Below, piece by piece: positions 28,741 through 36,929 of a DNA stretch of 64,000 nt (position 1 is its first letter; each line of letters starts with the position of its first letter). A program made the position numbers and the translations under genes. The notes beneath the pieces are model-generated. The model was not told where the DNA came from. It did no database searches and saw nothing but the letters and a program-made list of their open reading frames with translations. Source of the DNA: Micromonospora haikouensis (lineage in GTDB: Bacteria > Actinomycetota > Actinomycetes > Mycobacteriales > Micromonosporaceae); NCBI RefSeq assembly GCF_900091595.1, contig NZ_FMCW01000002.1:62001-126000 (forward strand). Direction: 5' to 3'.

Positions 28741-28858
28741 GCGCGCCGGTGCGACCGGCAGGCCCGCCGGTCCGTCCGACGCCCGCCGGTGCGCTCCGGC
28801 GGGCCCGGCAGGCCCCACGTTCGCCGGTGCGCTCCGGCAGGTCCGGCAGGCCGGGCCG
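28741..28858. repeat. Degenerate tandem repeat of about 35 bp
   Basis: Three diverged units, each containing CGCCGGTGCGnnCCGGC followed by a GGCAGGCC-like part, lie next to the 3' end of the following minus-strand gene. They may form alternative hairpins that end transcription. No gene is seen here. Confidence 0.45.
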
Positions 28859-28859
28859 G

Positions 28860-29465
28860 TCAGTGGCCCGCGCGCAGGCCGAGTCGGCGCAGCTCCAGCG
28901 CCGCGAGCGCGTCGACGGTGGCGTCGTCGCCGCGCCGCCACGCCTCGGCCACGTCCGGGGCGATCCGGGCCAGCTTCCCCAGCGGCTGTCCGGCCAGCGC
29001 CCGCAGGGCCAGCAGGTCCCGGCCGGCGGGGCCGGTGGCCAGCGCCTTCGCCGAGGCGGCCCGGCGCATCCAGCGCAGCCGCAGCGGCAGCCAGCCGAAC
29101 AGCACCAGGCCGAGCGGGAAGACCAGCACGGCGATGCTGAGCGCCAGCGCGAGCTGACCGACCAGCTCCTGCTGGTCGCGGCCCGCCTCGGCGACGGCCC
29201 GCGCCGCGTCGGCGGCCTTCGTGAACGGGGCGGTCAGCTCGTCGCCGACCAGCGGCACCCGGCCGACCTTGCCGCCGGCCTCGGCCAGGTTGTCGGCCAG
29301 GCCGCCGCCAGCCCCCTCCAGCTTCTGCCCCGGTACGGCGAGCTTCTCCACCAGGTCGTGCACCCAGAGGGCGAAGCGGATCGCGGCGTACACCCAGGCG
29401 AGGACGAGCAGGTCGGTGAGCAACTGACGGGCGGCGGTCGGGAAGCGATCGGCGTAGATTTTCAC
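28860..29465 (-). CDS. Hypothetical membrane protein with amphipathic helices
   Basis: Protein of 201 residues, not recognised. It has a hydrophobic segment near residues 15-35 (LLTDLLVLAWVYAAIRFALW), a helical Ala/Gly-rich middle (KLEGAGGGLADNLAEAGGKV), and a second strong segment (ALSIAVLVFPLGLVLFGWL), then a basic cytoplasmic tail. GTG start (VKIYADRF), chosen because the upstream part is unlike protein; no strong ribosome binding site. It lies 48 bp downstream of the zinc regulators, on the same strand. Confidence 0.7.
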   Translation of the reverse strand: MKIYADRFPTAARQLLTDLLVLAWVYAAIRFALWVHDLVEKLAVPGQKLEGAGGGLADNLAEAGGKVGRVPLVGDELTAPFTKAADAARAVAEAGRDQQELVGQLALALSIAVLVFPLGLVLFGWLPLRLRWMRRAASAKALATGPAGRDLLALRALAGQPLGKLARIAPDVAEAWRRGDDATVDALAALELRRLGLRAGH

Positions 29466-29513
29466 GCCGCACAGCGTGCCACGGCCGCCCCGGCTGGGCA
29501 CGGGTCGGAATTG

Positions 29514-29909
29514 TCAGCCGGCGCAGGCCGGGCAGGTGCCGAAGATCTCCAGGGTGTGGCTGACGTCGGCGTACCCGTGCTGCGCCGCCACCCGCTCCGC
29601 CCAGGCCTCCACGGTCGGCCCCGCGACCTCGACCGTGCGGCCGCAGACCCGGCAGACCAGGTGGTGGTGGTGGCCCTCGCTGCACCGCCGGTAGAGGTGC
29701 TCGCCGCCCGGCGGGCGCATCACGTCGATCTCACCCGCGTCGGCCAGCCCCTGCAGCGTGCGGTAGACGGTGGTCAGCCCCACCCGCTCGCCGCGCTCGC
29801 GGAGCATGGCGTGCAGGTCCTGCGCGCTGTGGAAGCCCTCCACCTCGCCCAGCAGCGCGCTCACCGCGGAGCGTTGCCGGGTGTTCCGGACGGCGGTGCC
29901 TTCGCTCAT
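29514..29909 (-). CDS. zur: Fur-family regulator, probably Zur
   Basis: Zinc-responsive repressor of 131 residues. The winged helix (QRSAVSALLGEVEGFHSAQD, LTTVYRTLQGLADAG) is followed by the metal site GHHHHLVCRVCGRTVEV and a C-terminal CPAC pair, the structural zinc cysteines of the Fur family. Its place at the end of a zinc uptake cluster makes Zur the best call. The ATG overlaps the arsR stop by 4 bp, so the two regulators are co-translated. Confidence 0.9.
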   Translation of the reverse strand: MSEGTAVRNTRQRSAVSALLGEVEGFHSAQDLHAMLRERGERVGLTTVYRTLQGLADAGEIDVMRPPGGEHLYRRCSEGHHHHLVCRVCGRTVEVAGPTVEAWAERVAAQHGYADVSHTLEIFGTCPACAG

Positions 29910-30205
29910 GATGCCTCCCCGGCGTGACTGACCGCGTCGGCCACGATGTGCGCGACGTGCTCGTCGACCAACGCGTACGCGATCTCGCGGCCACGCCGGG
30001 AGCCCCGGACCACGCCGGCCCCGCGCAGCACCCGCAGGTGCTGGGAGACCAGCGGCTGGGCGGCCCCGAGCTTCTCCACCAGCTCGTGCACGCACCGTTC
30101 ACCCTGCGCCAGCTCGCTCACGATCGCCAGTCGGATGGGGGCCGAGAGCGCGCGCAGCAGCTCACCGGCGCCCTCGTAGGCCTCGTACCCTGATCCGCTG
30201 GTCAC
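29906..30205 (-). CDS. ArsR/SmtB-family transcriptional regulator
   Basis: Small winged-helix regulator of 99 residues: LLRALSAPIRLAIVSELAQG, then LGAAQPLVSQHLRVLRGAGVV with the recognition helix. One Cys (GERCVHEL) and C-terminal histidines (DEHVAHIVADAVSH) match the alpha-5 type site of zinc sensors, suggesting a zinc-sensing repressor. GTG start. It overlaps zur by 4 bp and follows znuB by 43 bp. Both a Zur and an ArsR regulator in one operon allow control of both uptake and efflux. Confidence 0.88.
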   Translation of the reverse strand: MTSGSGYEAYEGAGELLRALSAPIRLAIVSELAQGERCVHELVEKLGAAQPLVSQHLRVLRGAGVVRGSRRGREIAYALVDEHVAHIVADAVSHAGEAS

Positions 30206-30211
30206 TGGATA

Positions 30212-30217
30212 ACGGTA
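30212..30217 (-). promoter_or_regulatory. -10 box TACCGT of a likely leaderless arsR-zur promoter
   Basis: On the minus strand TACCGT stands exactly 6 nt before the arsR GTG. It is embedded in the imperfect palindrome TGGATAACGGTAACCA, a possible autoregulatory operator. So arsR-zur may have its own promoter besides read-through from znuB. Confidence 0.45.
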
Positions 30218-30248
30218 ACCAATCCCGCCGACACGCCGGGGCGCAGGA

Positions 30249-31115
30249 TCAACGAAGTACCACCTCGTGGGGTTCCGGGGCCGGCGTGCCGGCCTCCGCG
30301 CGTCGGCGGCGCAGTGCCCGCCAGGCCGCCGCGACGACCGCCACCGCGAGGAAGGAGGCGATCGCCAGCAGCACCACGGACGCCCCGGGCGCGGTGTCGG
30401 CGTTGGCGGCCACCCACACGCCGGAGCCGGCGGCGAACAGCCCGAGCGCCATGGCCGCCGTCATCGTGGCGCGGAACCCCCGGGTGACCTGCTGGGCGGT
30501 GGCCACCGGGACCACCATCAGCGCGCTGATCAACAGCACTCCCACGGCCCGCATGGCGATCGTCACGGTGACCGCGGTGCCGACCGCCAGCAGCAGGTTC
30601 AGCGCCCGCACCGGCAGGCCGGCGACCCGGGCGTACTCCTCGTCGTGGCAGACCGCGAACAGCGCCGGGCGCAGCGCCAGCATGGTGACCAGGATCGCCG
30701 CCCCGAGCACCACGATGGTGGTCAGATCCTGCGGCGAGATGGTGGTCAGCGACCCGAACAGGTACGCGTTGAGGTTGGCGCTGGTGGCGTCGGAGAGCCC
30801 CACCAGCATCACCCCGCCGGCGATGCCGCCGTAGAACAGCAGCGCCAGCGCGAGGTCGCCGGAGGTGCGGCCCCGGGCCCGGACCAGCTCGATGGCGACC
30901 GCGCCGAGCGTCGCCACGACCACCGCCACCAGCACGGGGGAGCGGTTGAGCAGCAGCCCCGCGCCGACCCCGGTCAGCGCCACGTGCCCCACCCCGTCGC
31001 CGATCAGCGCCAGCCGGCGCTGCACCAGGTAGATGCCGAGCGCCGGAGCGGCCAGGCCGATGACCAGCGCGCCGATCAGGGCCCGCTGCATGTACGGGTA
31101 CTGGAAAAGCTCCAT
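30249..31115 (-). CDS. znuB: Zinc ABC transporter permease ZnuB
   Basis: Membrane subunit of the zinc uptake ABC transporter, 288 residues with seven to eight helices. The motif YLVQRRLALIGDGVGHVALTG and GGIAGGVMLVGLSD are typical of the ABC-3 family for zinc and manganese. The ATG begins 3 nt after the znuC stop, so they are translated together. Membership in znuA-znuC-znuB-arsR-zur supports zinc as the substrate. Confidence 0.92.
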   Translation of the reverse strand: MELFQYPYMQRALIGALVIGLAAPALGIYLVQRRLALIGDGVGHVALTGVGAGLLLNRSPVLVAVVVATLGAVAIELVRARGRTSGDLALALLFYGGIAGGVMLVGLSDATSANLNAYLFGSLTTISPQDLTTIVVLGAAILVTMLALRPALFAVCHDEEYARVAGLPVRALNLLLAVGTAVTVTIAMRAVGVLLISALMVVPVATAQQVTRGFRATMTAAMALGLFAAGSGVWVAANADTAPGASVVLLAIASFLAVAVVAAAWRALRRRRAEAGTPAPEPHEVVLR

Positions 31116-31117
31116 GC

Positions 31118-31879
31118 TCAACTGCTCCACAGCCCTGCGGGCTCGTCGGGTGCGTGCGGGTGCACGTGGTCGTGGTCGGGGTCGGCGTGGTGCCCGGCCG
31201 GTTCGGGGACCGCCCCGTCGTGCGCGATCCCGCCCTGGTGCACCACCACGGCGCGGCTGATCAGCGGGCGCAGCGGCCCCAGCTCGTGGGCGACCAGCAG
31301 CACCGTCCCGCCGCCGTCGAGGAAGCCGCGCAGCGCCCCCGCGAACGCCTCCTGGCTGGCCGCGTCGACCCCGGCGGTCGGCTCGTCGAGGACCAGCAGC
31401 TCCGGCTCGCCGGCCAGCGCCCGGGCGATCAGGGTGCGCTGCTGCTGCCCGCCGGAGAGGGTGGCCACCGGGTCGCCGGCCCGGTCGGCCAGGCCCACCG
31501 ACGCCAGCGCGGCGTCGACCGCCACCCGGTCGGCCCGCCCCGGCGGGCGCAGCACGCCCCGGCGGGCCAGCCGGCCGGAGGCGACCACCTCGCGGGCCGT
31601 GGCGGGGACCCCGCCGCCCGCGCCGAGCCGCTGCGGGACGTACCCGATGCGTTTCCACTGCCGGAACCGGCGCAGCGGGGTGCCGAACAGCGCGACGGAC
31701 CCGGAGTGCAGCGGGACCAGCCCGAGCACCGCGCGGATCAGGGTGGACTTGCCGGAGCCGTTGGCGCCGAGAATGGCGACGACCTCGCCGGTGTCGACGG
31801 CGAGGGAGACGTCCCGCAGCACGGGGCGGCCGTCGTAGCCGACCACCCCGTGCGCGACGGTGATGACAGGTTCGGTCAC
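31118..31879 (-). CDS. znuC: Zinc ABC transporter ATP-binding protein ZnuC
   Basis: ATPase of the zinc importer, 253 residues. Walker A is GANGSGKST, the signature LSGGQQQR, Walker B LLVLDEPTAGVD, and the switch His is in LLVAHELG. The C-terminal tail is His/Asp-rich (HHADPDHDHVHPHAPDEP), a likely zinc-binding extension. The GTG start overlaps the znuA stop by 4 bp (GTGA). Confidence 0.93.
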   Translation of the reverse strand: MTEPVITVAHGVVGYDGRPVLRDVSLAVDTGEVVAILGANGSGKSTLIRAVLGLVPLHSGSVALFGTPLRRFRQWKRIGYVPQRLGAGGGVPATAREVVASGRLARRGVLRPPGRADRVAVDAALASVGLADRAGDPVATLSGGQQQRTLIARALAGEPELLVLDEPTAGVDAASQEAFAGALRGFLDGGGTVLLVAHELGPLRPLISRAVVVHQGGIAHDGAVPEPAGHHADPDHDHVHPHAPDEPAGLWSS

Positions 31880-32844
31880 GAGCAGCTCAACGCCGTCCTC
31901 AGGGTCTGCAGGTTGGTGCGCATCACCGAAAGGTAGTCCTGCCCGCCGCCGTCGGCCGACAGCCCCTCCAGCGGGTCGAGCACCGCCGTCTTCGCGCCGA
32001 CCTCGCGGGCGATGGTCTCGGCGACCTTCGGGCTGACGAGGGTCTCGAAGAAGATCGTGGTCGCGCCGTGCTCCCTGGCCTCCTTCGCCACCTCGGCGAG
32101 GCGCTGCGGGGACGGCTCGGTCTCCGGGGTGAGACCGGTGATGCCGACCTGTTCGAGCTGGTAGCGCTCGGCCAGGTAGCCGAAGGCGGTGTGGCTCACC
32201 ACGATCTCCCGCCGCTGGCAGGTCTTCAGCCCGGCGGCGAAGTCGGCGTCCAGCTTCTCCAGCTCGGCGCGCAGGGTCTTCGCCCGCGCGGTGTAGTCGG
32301 CGGCGTGCTCCGGGTCGGCCTTGCCGAGCCGCTCGGCGAGCTGGTCGGCGACGCCGGCCAGCCGGGTCGGGTCGAGCCACAGGTGGGGGTCCCTGCCGCC
32401 GGTGTCCTCCTCGTCGGCGTGCTCCTGCTGGCCCGCGCCCTCGCCCTCGTGGTCGTGCCCGCCCGCGCTCGCGGCCAGCAGTGGCTGCACCCCGGCCACG
32501 TCGAAGGCCCGGTCGCCGCCGCTCTGCGCGATCGCCTCGTCCACGGCCGGCTGGAAGCCCTTGAGGTAGACGACCAGCTCGGCCTGGTTGACCTCGCCGA
32601 CCTGGCTCGGGGTGAGCTCCAGGTCGTGCGGCTCGGCACCGGGCTTGGTCAGGTTGGTGACCCGGACCGCGTCGCCGCCGACCCGCTCGGCGACGAACTG
32701 CAGCGGGTAGAAGGCGGCGGCCACGTCGACCCGCTGCGGGTCGGTGCCCGTCGTGCCGTCGTCGGAGCAGGCGGTGGCGGCACCGAGCGCGACCAGGGCG
32801 GTCGCGGCGGCCAGGACACGTACGGTGGGGCGGCGGAGCATCAT
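31876..32844 (-). CDS. znuA: Zinc-binding lipoprotein ZnuA
   Basis: Extracellular substrate-binding protein of 322 residues. The signal peptide ends in a lipobox around ALGAATACSDD. Cluster A-I features are present: zinc-ligand histidines in EPHDLELTPSQ, DPHLWLDP and VVSHTAFGYLAERY, and an acidic ligand in FFETLVSPKVAETIA-like sequence. A His/Glu/Asp-rich loop (GGHDHEGEGAGQQEHADEED) is typical of zinc rather than manganese binders. It is the first gene of the zinc operon and has an AT-rich upstream region. Confidence 0.94.
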   Translation of the reverse strand: MMLRRPTVRVLAAATALVALGAATACSDDGTTGTDPQRVDVAAAFYPLQFVAERVGGDAVRVTNLTKPGAEPHDLELTPSQVGEVNQAELVVYLKGFQPAVDEAIAQSGGDRAFDVAGVQPLLAASAGGHDHEGEGAGQQEHADEEDTGGRDPHLWLDPTRLAGVADQLAERLGKADPEHAADYTARAKTLRAELEKLDADFAAGLKTCQRREIVVSHTAFGYLAERYQLEQVGITGLTPETEPSPQRLAEVAKEAREHGATTIFFETLVSPKVAETIAREVGAKTAVLDPLEGLSADGGGQDYLSVMRTNLQTLRTALSCS

Positions 32845-32860
32845 GCCCCCAACTCTCCGC

Positions 32861-32900
32861 GATAACGAAATTGATTGTCAAAAACGCATGCTTGCATGCG
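32861..32900 (-). promoter_or_regulatory. AT-rich operator-like region upstream of znuA
   Basis: This short segment (GATAACGAAATTGATTGTCA and on) is far AT-richer than its surroundings. Read on the minus strand it gives TGACAATCAATTTCG, which resembles Zur boxes of the TGAnAATnATTTTCA kind in one half. CGCATGC-TT-GCATGCG, a perfect 7-bp dyad, lies next to it. A Zur site at the znuA promoter is expected. Confidence 0.5.
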
Positions 32901-32947
32901 AGTGGCTCTTCTGCTAGTGCCGACTCCGCTGTCGGCGGCAGGGCGGC

Positions 32948-33205
32948 TCAGAGCAGCTTCGCCAACGCCACGGCCACCAGCAGGGTCAGCATCACCAGCC
33001 GGATCACCCGGGTCGCCGGGGACTGCACCGGCCAGGTGGTGACCAGCAGCGCCGCCAGCGCGGCGGCGAGCACCAGCAGCAGCGCCCCGCCGAGCACCCC
33101 CGGGGCGAACAGCCCCACCAGCACCAGCACCAGGGCCGCCAGGAAGACCGTCGTCGGGTTCGCCCGGGCCAGCCGGAGCGGCAGGGAGCGCTGCGTACGC
33201 TGCAT
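32948..33205 (-). CDS. Small three-helix membrane protein (DUF6703-like)
   Basis: Protein of 85 residues: a basic N-terminus (MQRTQRSLPLRLARANP), then three hydrophobic helices (TTVFLAALVLVLVGLFAPGV, GALLLVLAAALAALLV and VIRLVMLTLLVAVALAKLL). The ATG is set by a TAGAGT box 7 nt upstream; longer versions would run into the divergent gene. Function unknown; the family name is from memory. Confidence 0.72.
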   Translation of the reverse strand: MQRTQRSLPLRLARANPTTVFLAALVLVLVGLFAPGVLGGALLLVLAAALAALLVTTWPVQSPATRVIRLVMLTLLVAVALAKLL

Positions 33206-33212
33206 CCCACAG

Positions 33213-33218
33213 ACTCTA
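33213..33218 (-). promoter_or_regulatory. -10 box TAGAGT of a likely leaderless promoter
   Basis: On the minus strand TAGAGT lies 7 nt before the ATG of the small membrane protein, in the gap between two divergent genes. Confidence 0.4.
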
Positions 33219-33233
33219 CGAGGAGGATCCCGG

Positions 33234-33575
33234 GTGCTGGTCACCAACCGGTTCGTGATCGACGAGGACGTCGCCCCCGCCTTCACCGAACGCGCGCACG
33301 CCGCCCTCGCCGCGCTCGCCGCCCGCCCCGGCTACCTGCGCGGGGAGCTGCTGCGGGCCCTGGACGACCCCCGCCACTGGTGCCTGGTCACCGAGTGGGA
33401 GTCCGTCGGGACGTACCGGCGGGCGCTCGGCGGGTTCGACGTGAAGGTGCACGCCACGCCGCTGCTGGCCGAGTCGCTGGACGAGCCGTCCGCGTACGAG
33501 ACGCTGGCCGGCGCGGCCCCCGGCGGCGCCGTGGAGGTCAACCCCAGTGATCGGGCCGCTGATCCGCTGCGCTGA
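33234..33575 (+). CDS. Antibiotic biosynthesis monooxygenase (ABM) domain protein
   Basis: Small ferredoxin-like-fold protein of 113 residues: LVTNRFVIDEDVAPAFTERA, then RPGYLRGELLRALDDPRHWC and LVTEWESVGTYRRAL match the ABM domain, whose members are cofactor-free oxygenases or haem/quinone-handling proteins. The GTG start has a strong AGGAGG 7 nt upstream. The neighbours give no pathway. Activity is not shown. Confidence 0.82.
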   Translation: MLVTNRFVIDEDVAPAFTERAHAALAALAARPGYLRGELLRALDDPRHWCLVTEWESVGTYRRALGGFDVKVHATPLLAESLDEPSAYETLAGAAPGGAVEVNPSDRAADPLR

Positions 33576-33587
33576 GCCGCCGGGCAC

Positions 33588-33593
33588 TACCCT
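33588..33593 (+). promoter_or_regulatory. -10 box TACCCT of a likely leaderless promoter
   Basis: TACCCT lies exactly 6 nt before the ATG of the following gene, and no ribosome binding site is present. Confidence 0.45.
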
Positions 33594-33599
33594 GCACCT

Positions 33600-34175
33600 A
33601 TGACCGCACCCGGACCGTCCGGTCCACCCCCGTACCCCGTGGCGCCCGGGCCCGACGGCCCGCCGGCCCCCGGCGTGCCGCCGACGCCCCCGGAGCCGCA
33701 GGTCCCCGCGCCCCCGGCCGGCCCCGGGGTGGTCCCGCCGTTCGCGGCGCCCCCCACCGAGGGGCGCGGCGCCCGCCTGTGGCTCGGCCTCGGCGCGGGG
33801 GCGCTCGCGGTGCTGATCTGCTGCGGCGGGGGCGGCACGGCCGTGGTGGGCCTCGCGGTCAGCAACGTGCAGGCCGTGCGCGAGCAGGGCCGGTCGGTCA
33901 CCGACGACTACTACCGGGGGCTGGCCGAGCGCAAGTACGACCAGTCGTACGACGCGCTCTGCGACGACGCGCAACGGCGCGAGTCCCGGCGGGAGTTCGA
34001 GCGGCGGGTCGCCGCCGAGCCGCAGATCGACTCGTACCGGGTGGGCGACGTCGACACGGTCAACCTCACCGTGCCCGTCTCGGTCACCTTCAGTGGCGGT
34101 GACCGGGGCGACCAGGAGGTCACCCTCGCCCCCGACGAGCAGACCGGCGCCATGGAGGTCTGCGGGGTGAGCTGA
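33600..34175 (+). CDS. Pro-rich single-pass membrane protein with extracellular domain
   Basis: Protein of 191 residues. A Pro/Gly-rich cytoplasmic N-terminus of about 55 residues precedes one membrane helix (LWLGLGAGALAVLICCGGGG) and an external domain of about 100 residues with two cysteines (ALCDDAQRR and MEVCGVS) likely to form a disulphide. The external part resembles DUF4878-type domains common in actinomycetes (VTDDYYRGLAERKYDQSYDA). Function unknown. It directly precedes glyS. Confidence 0.78.
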   Translation: MTAPGPSGPPPYPVAPGPDGPPAPGVPPTPPEPQVPAPPAGPGVVPPFAAPPTEGRGARLWLGLGAGALAVLICCGGGGTAVVGLAVSNVQAVREQGRSVTDDYYRGLAERKYDQSYDALCDDAQRRESRREFERRVAAEPQIDSYRVGDVDTVNLTVPVSVTFSGGDRGDQEVTLAPDEQTGAMEVCGVS

Positions 34176-34188
34176 CCACCGCCCCCGG

Positions 34189-34194
34189 TATTCT
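34189..34194 (+). promoter_or_regulatory. Candidate glyS -10 box TATTCT
   Basis: TATTCT fits TANNNT and lies 101 bp upstream of the glyS start, leaving a leader of about 95 nt. No convincing -35 hexamer or T-box stem was seen. Confidence 0.35.
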
Positions 34195-34295
34195 GCTGGG
34201 CTCGGGGTCCCCGCGGTCGTACCGTGGGTCCCGAACCGACCGTTCCATCCACCGCGCGCCCCCGCCGACCGCCAGCCGGCGTAGGAGGAAACAAC

Positions 34296-35675
<1,380 letters not shown>

Positions 35676-35676
35676 C

Positions 35677-35733
35677 GGTGTAAGGAAGGGCCCCTTCTTA
35701 ACGTTTCCGGTATAGAAGGGGCCCCTTCTCACC
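35677..35733 (-). repeat. Paired GGGGCCCC intergenic repeat, copy B
   Basis: Reverse-complement orientation relative to copies A, C and D. On the minus strand it reads GAGAAGGGGCCCCTTCTATA, a spacer with GGAAACGTTAAG, and AAGGGGCCCTTCCTTACACC. It fills the gap between the convergent glyS and the DUF559-like gene and includes the latter's stop codon. Here no gene start follows its TTACAC end, so it may act as a terminator. Confidence 0.85.
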
Positions 35734-36751
35734 ACCCCTCCGCGGGGGACGGGGCCTCCCCAGGGGACGGGGCCTCCCCGGTGGGCGGGGCGTCGGCGGT
35801 GCGGGGCTCCACGCGTACGCGGGTCGTCGCACCGAGGCCGCGCCGCGACTCGTACGCGTCCTCCACCATGCGGCGCACGCGCTCCGGGTCCCGGCGGATC
35901 TGCGCCGGCGTGAAGTGCAGGATCAGCACCCCGTGCCGGCTCAGCTCGTTGTGTCGGTCCAGCGTCCGCGCCCAGTCGGCCGGGCTGAAGTGGAACTCCT
36001 GCGAGTCCACCTCCAGGGCCACCGCAGCGTCAGCCAGGTAATCGTCCGGGGTCGGCAGCACAGCGCCGTCGCCGCTGACCAGGCGCGGATTCCACCAGAT
36101 CTGCGGCACCACCCGGCTACCGGCGAGGCACTCCCGCAGCTCGGCCTCCGGCGCCGACCGGGTGCCGTCGACGACCTCCGCGAACGCCTTGCGGACCAGC
36201 GCCGTCCGGCTGCGCCGCGCCCGGCGGATCTCCTCGTCCAGCGCGGGCAGGTCGGCGTACCCCCGTTGCACCGCCTCGGCGACGATCGCACGGACCGGGC
36301 GCAGCTCGCGCAGGTCCCGGGCCGCGTCGACGACGGCCCGGGCGGGCGAGCACACCGGGTAGAGCGCCGTGTGCCGGGCCCGCTCATCGAGCGCCAGCGC
36401 CCGGGAGATCACCGCGTGCCCGGCCGACCGGCGTCGCGCGTGGTGCGGCATGACCAGGTGTACGTCGTCGCTGCGCGGGCTGTAGCGGAAGCCGTACCAG
36501 GTCAGGGCTGCCAGCCCGGTGAGCTGCGCCTGCCCGCCCGCGTAGAGGGCGGCGGAGATGCGCCGCTGCTCGTCGGTCAGCGCGCCGGTGAACAGGGCGT
36601 ACGTGGCCGGAAGGACGCGCTGCCAGCGGCCCCGGCGGGCCTGCCGGTAGAGGTACATGTCGTCGAAGCCGGCGGTGAGCAGCTGCGCCCGCGTGACGAT
36701 CTGCTGCTGGCCCTGCGCGGTCCGGTCCAGCTCGGGTGAGAAGTCGGCCAT
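35729..36751 (-). CDS. AbiEi-antitoxin-like N-terminus fused to a DUF559 (Vsr-like) nuclease domain
   Basis: Protein of 340 residues. The N-terminus (TRAQLLTAGFDDMYLYRQAR, then RVLPATYALFTG) resembles the winged-helix domain of AbiEi-type antitoxins. The C-terminal third (DDYLADAAVALEVDSQEFHF, DRHNELSRHGVLILHFTPAQ) is the DUF559/Vsr-like endonuclease fold, with E and D as possible metal ligands. No AbiEii toxin is adjacent, so this is an orphan protein of the kind common in actinomycetes. The ATG giving MADFSPELD is chosen; two in-frame starts lie just upstream. It ends in GGGGCCCC repeat copy B. Confidence 0.75.
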   Translation of the reverse strand: MADFSPELDRTAQGQQQIVTRAQLLTAGFDDMYLYRQARRGRWQRVLPATYALFTGALTDEQRRISAALYAGGQAQLTGLAALTWYGFRYSPRSDDVHLVMPHHARRRSAGHAVISRALALDERARHTALYPVCSPARAVVDAARDLRELRPVRAIVAEAVQRGYADLPALDEEIRRARRSRTALVRKAFAEVVDGTRSAPEAELRECLAGSRVVPQIWWNPRLVSGDGAVLPTPDDYLADAAVALEVDSQEFHFSPADWARTLDRHNELSRHGVLILHFTPAQIRRDPERVRRMVEDAYESRRGLGATTRVRVEPRTADAPPTGEAPSPGEAPSPAEGW

Positions 36752-36865
36752 GCCCGGCAGCATGGCCGCGCCGCCCCGCACTGTCCCGCCCGACGGCCCC
36801 GCCTGTGGACAACGACCGGCCCTGTGGACAAGCCCCCGTCGGCCCGGCGGGTGTGCTACGGGTGG

Positions 36866-36923
36866 TTGTTAACAGGGGTCCCTTGCTATGCAAAAAGCGT
36901 TAACAGGGGCCCCTCCTTACACT
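36866..36923 (+). repeat. Paired GGGGCCCC intergenic repeat, copy C
   Basis: GTTAACAGGGGTCCCTTGC, a short spacer with AAAAAGCGTTAAC, and AGGGGCCCCTCC TTACACT, in the same orientation as copy A. As in copy A, TACACT is followed by exactly 6 nt and GTGAGTGG, here the start of the dus gene, strong evidence that this end of the repeat works as a -10 box. Confidence 0.87.
36918..36923 (+). promoter_or_regulatory. -10 box TACACT of the dus gene, within repeat copy C
   Basis: TACACT, 6 nt before the GTG start; identical in sequence and spacing to the box at 4278-4283 before the unrelated serine hydrolase gene. A leaderless transcript is expected. Confidence 0.55.
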
Positions 36924-36929
36924 TGGCGG

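Noticed and set aside
28365..28859. Possible small genes in the gap upstream of the CE2-like esterase
   Set aside because: All open frames are basic and low-complexity, run through the inverted repeats and lack ribosome binding sites.
36888..36929. ATG start for dus 14 codons upstream
   Set aside because: It is inside repeat copy C and upstream of the TACACT box; the GTG at 36930 matches the family and the spacing.
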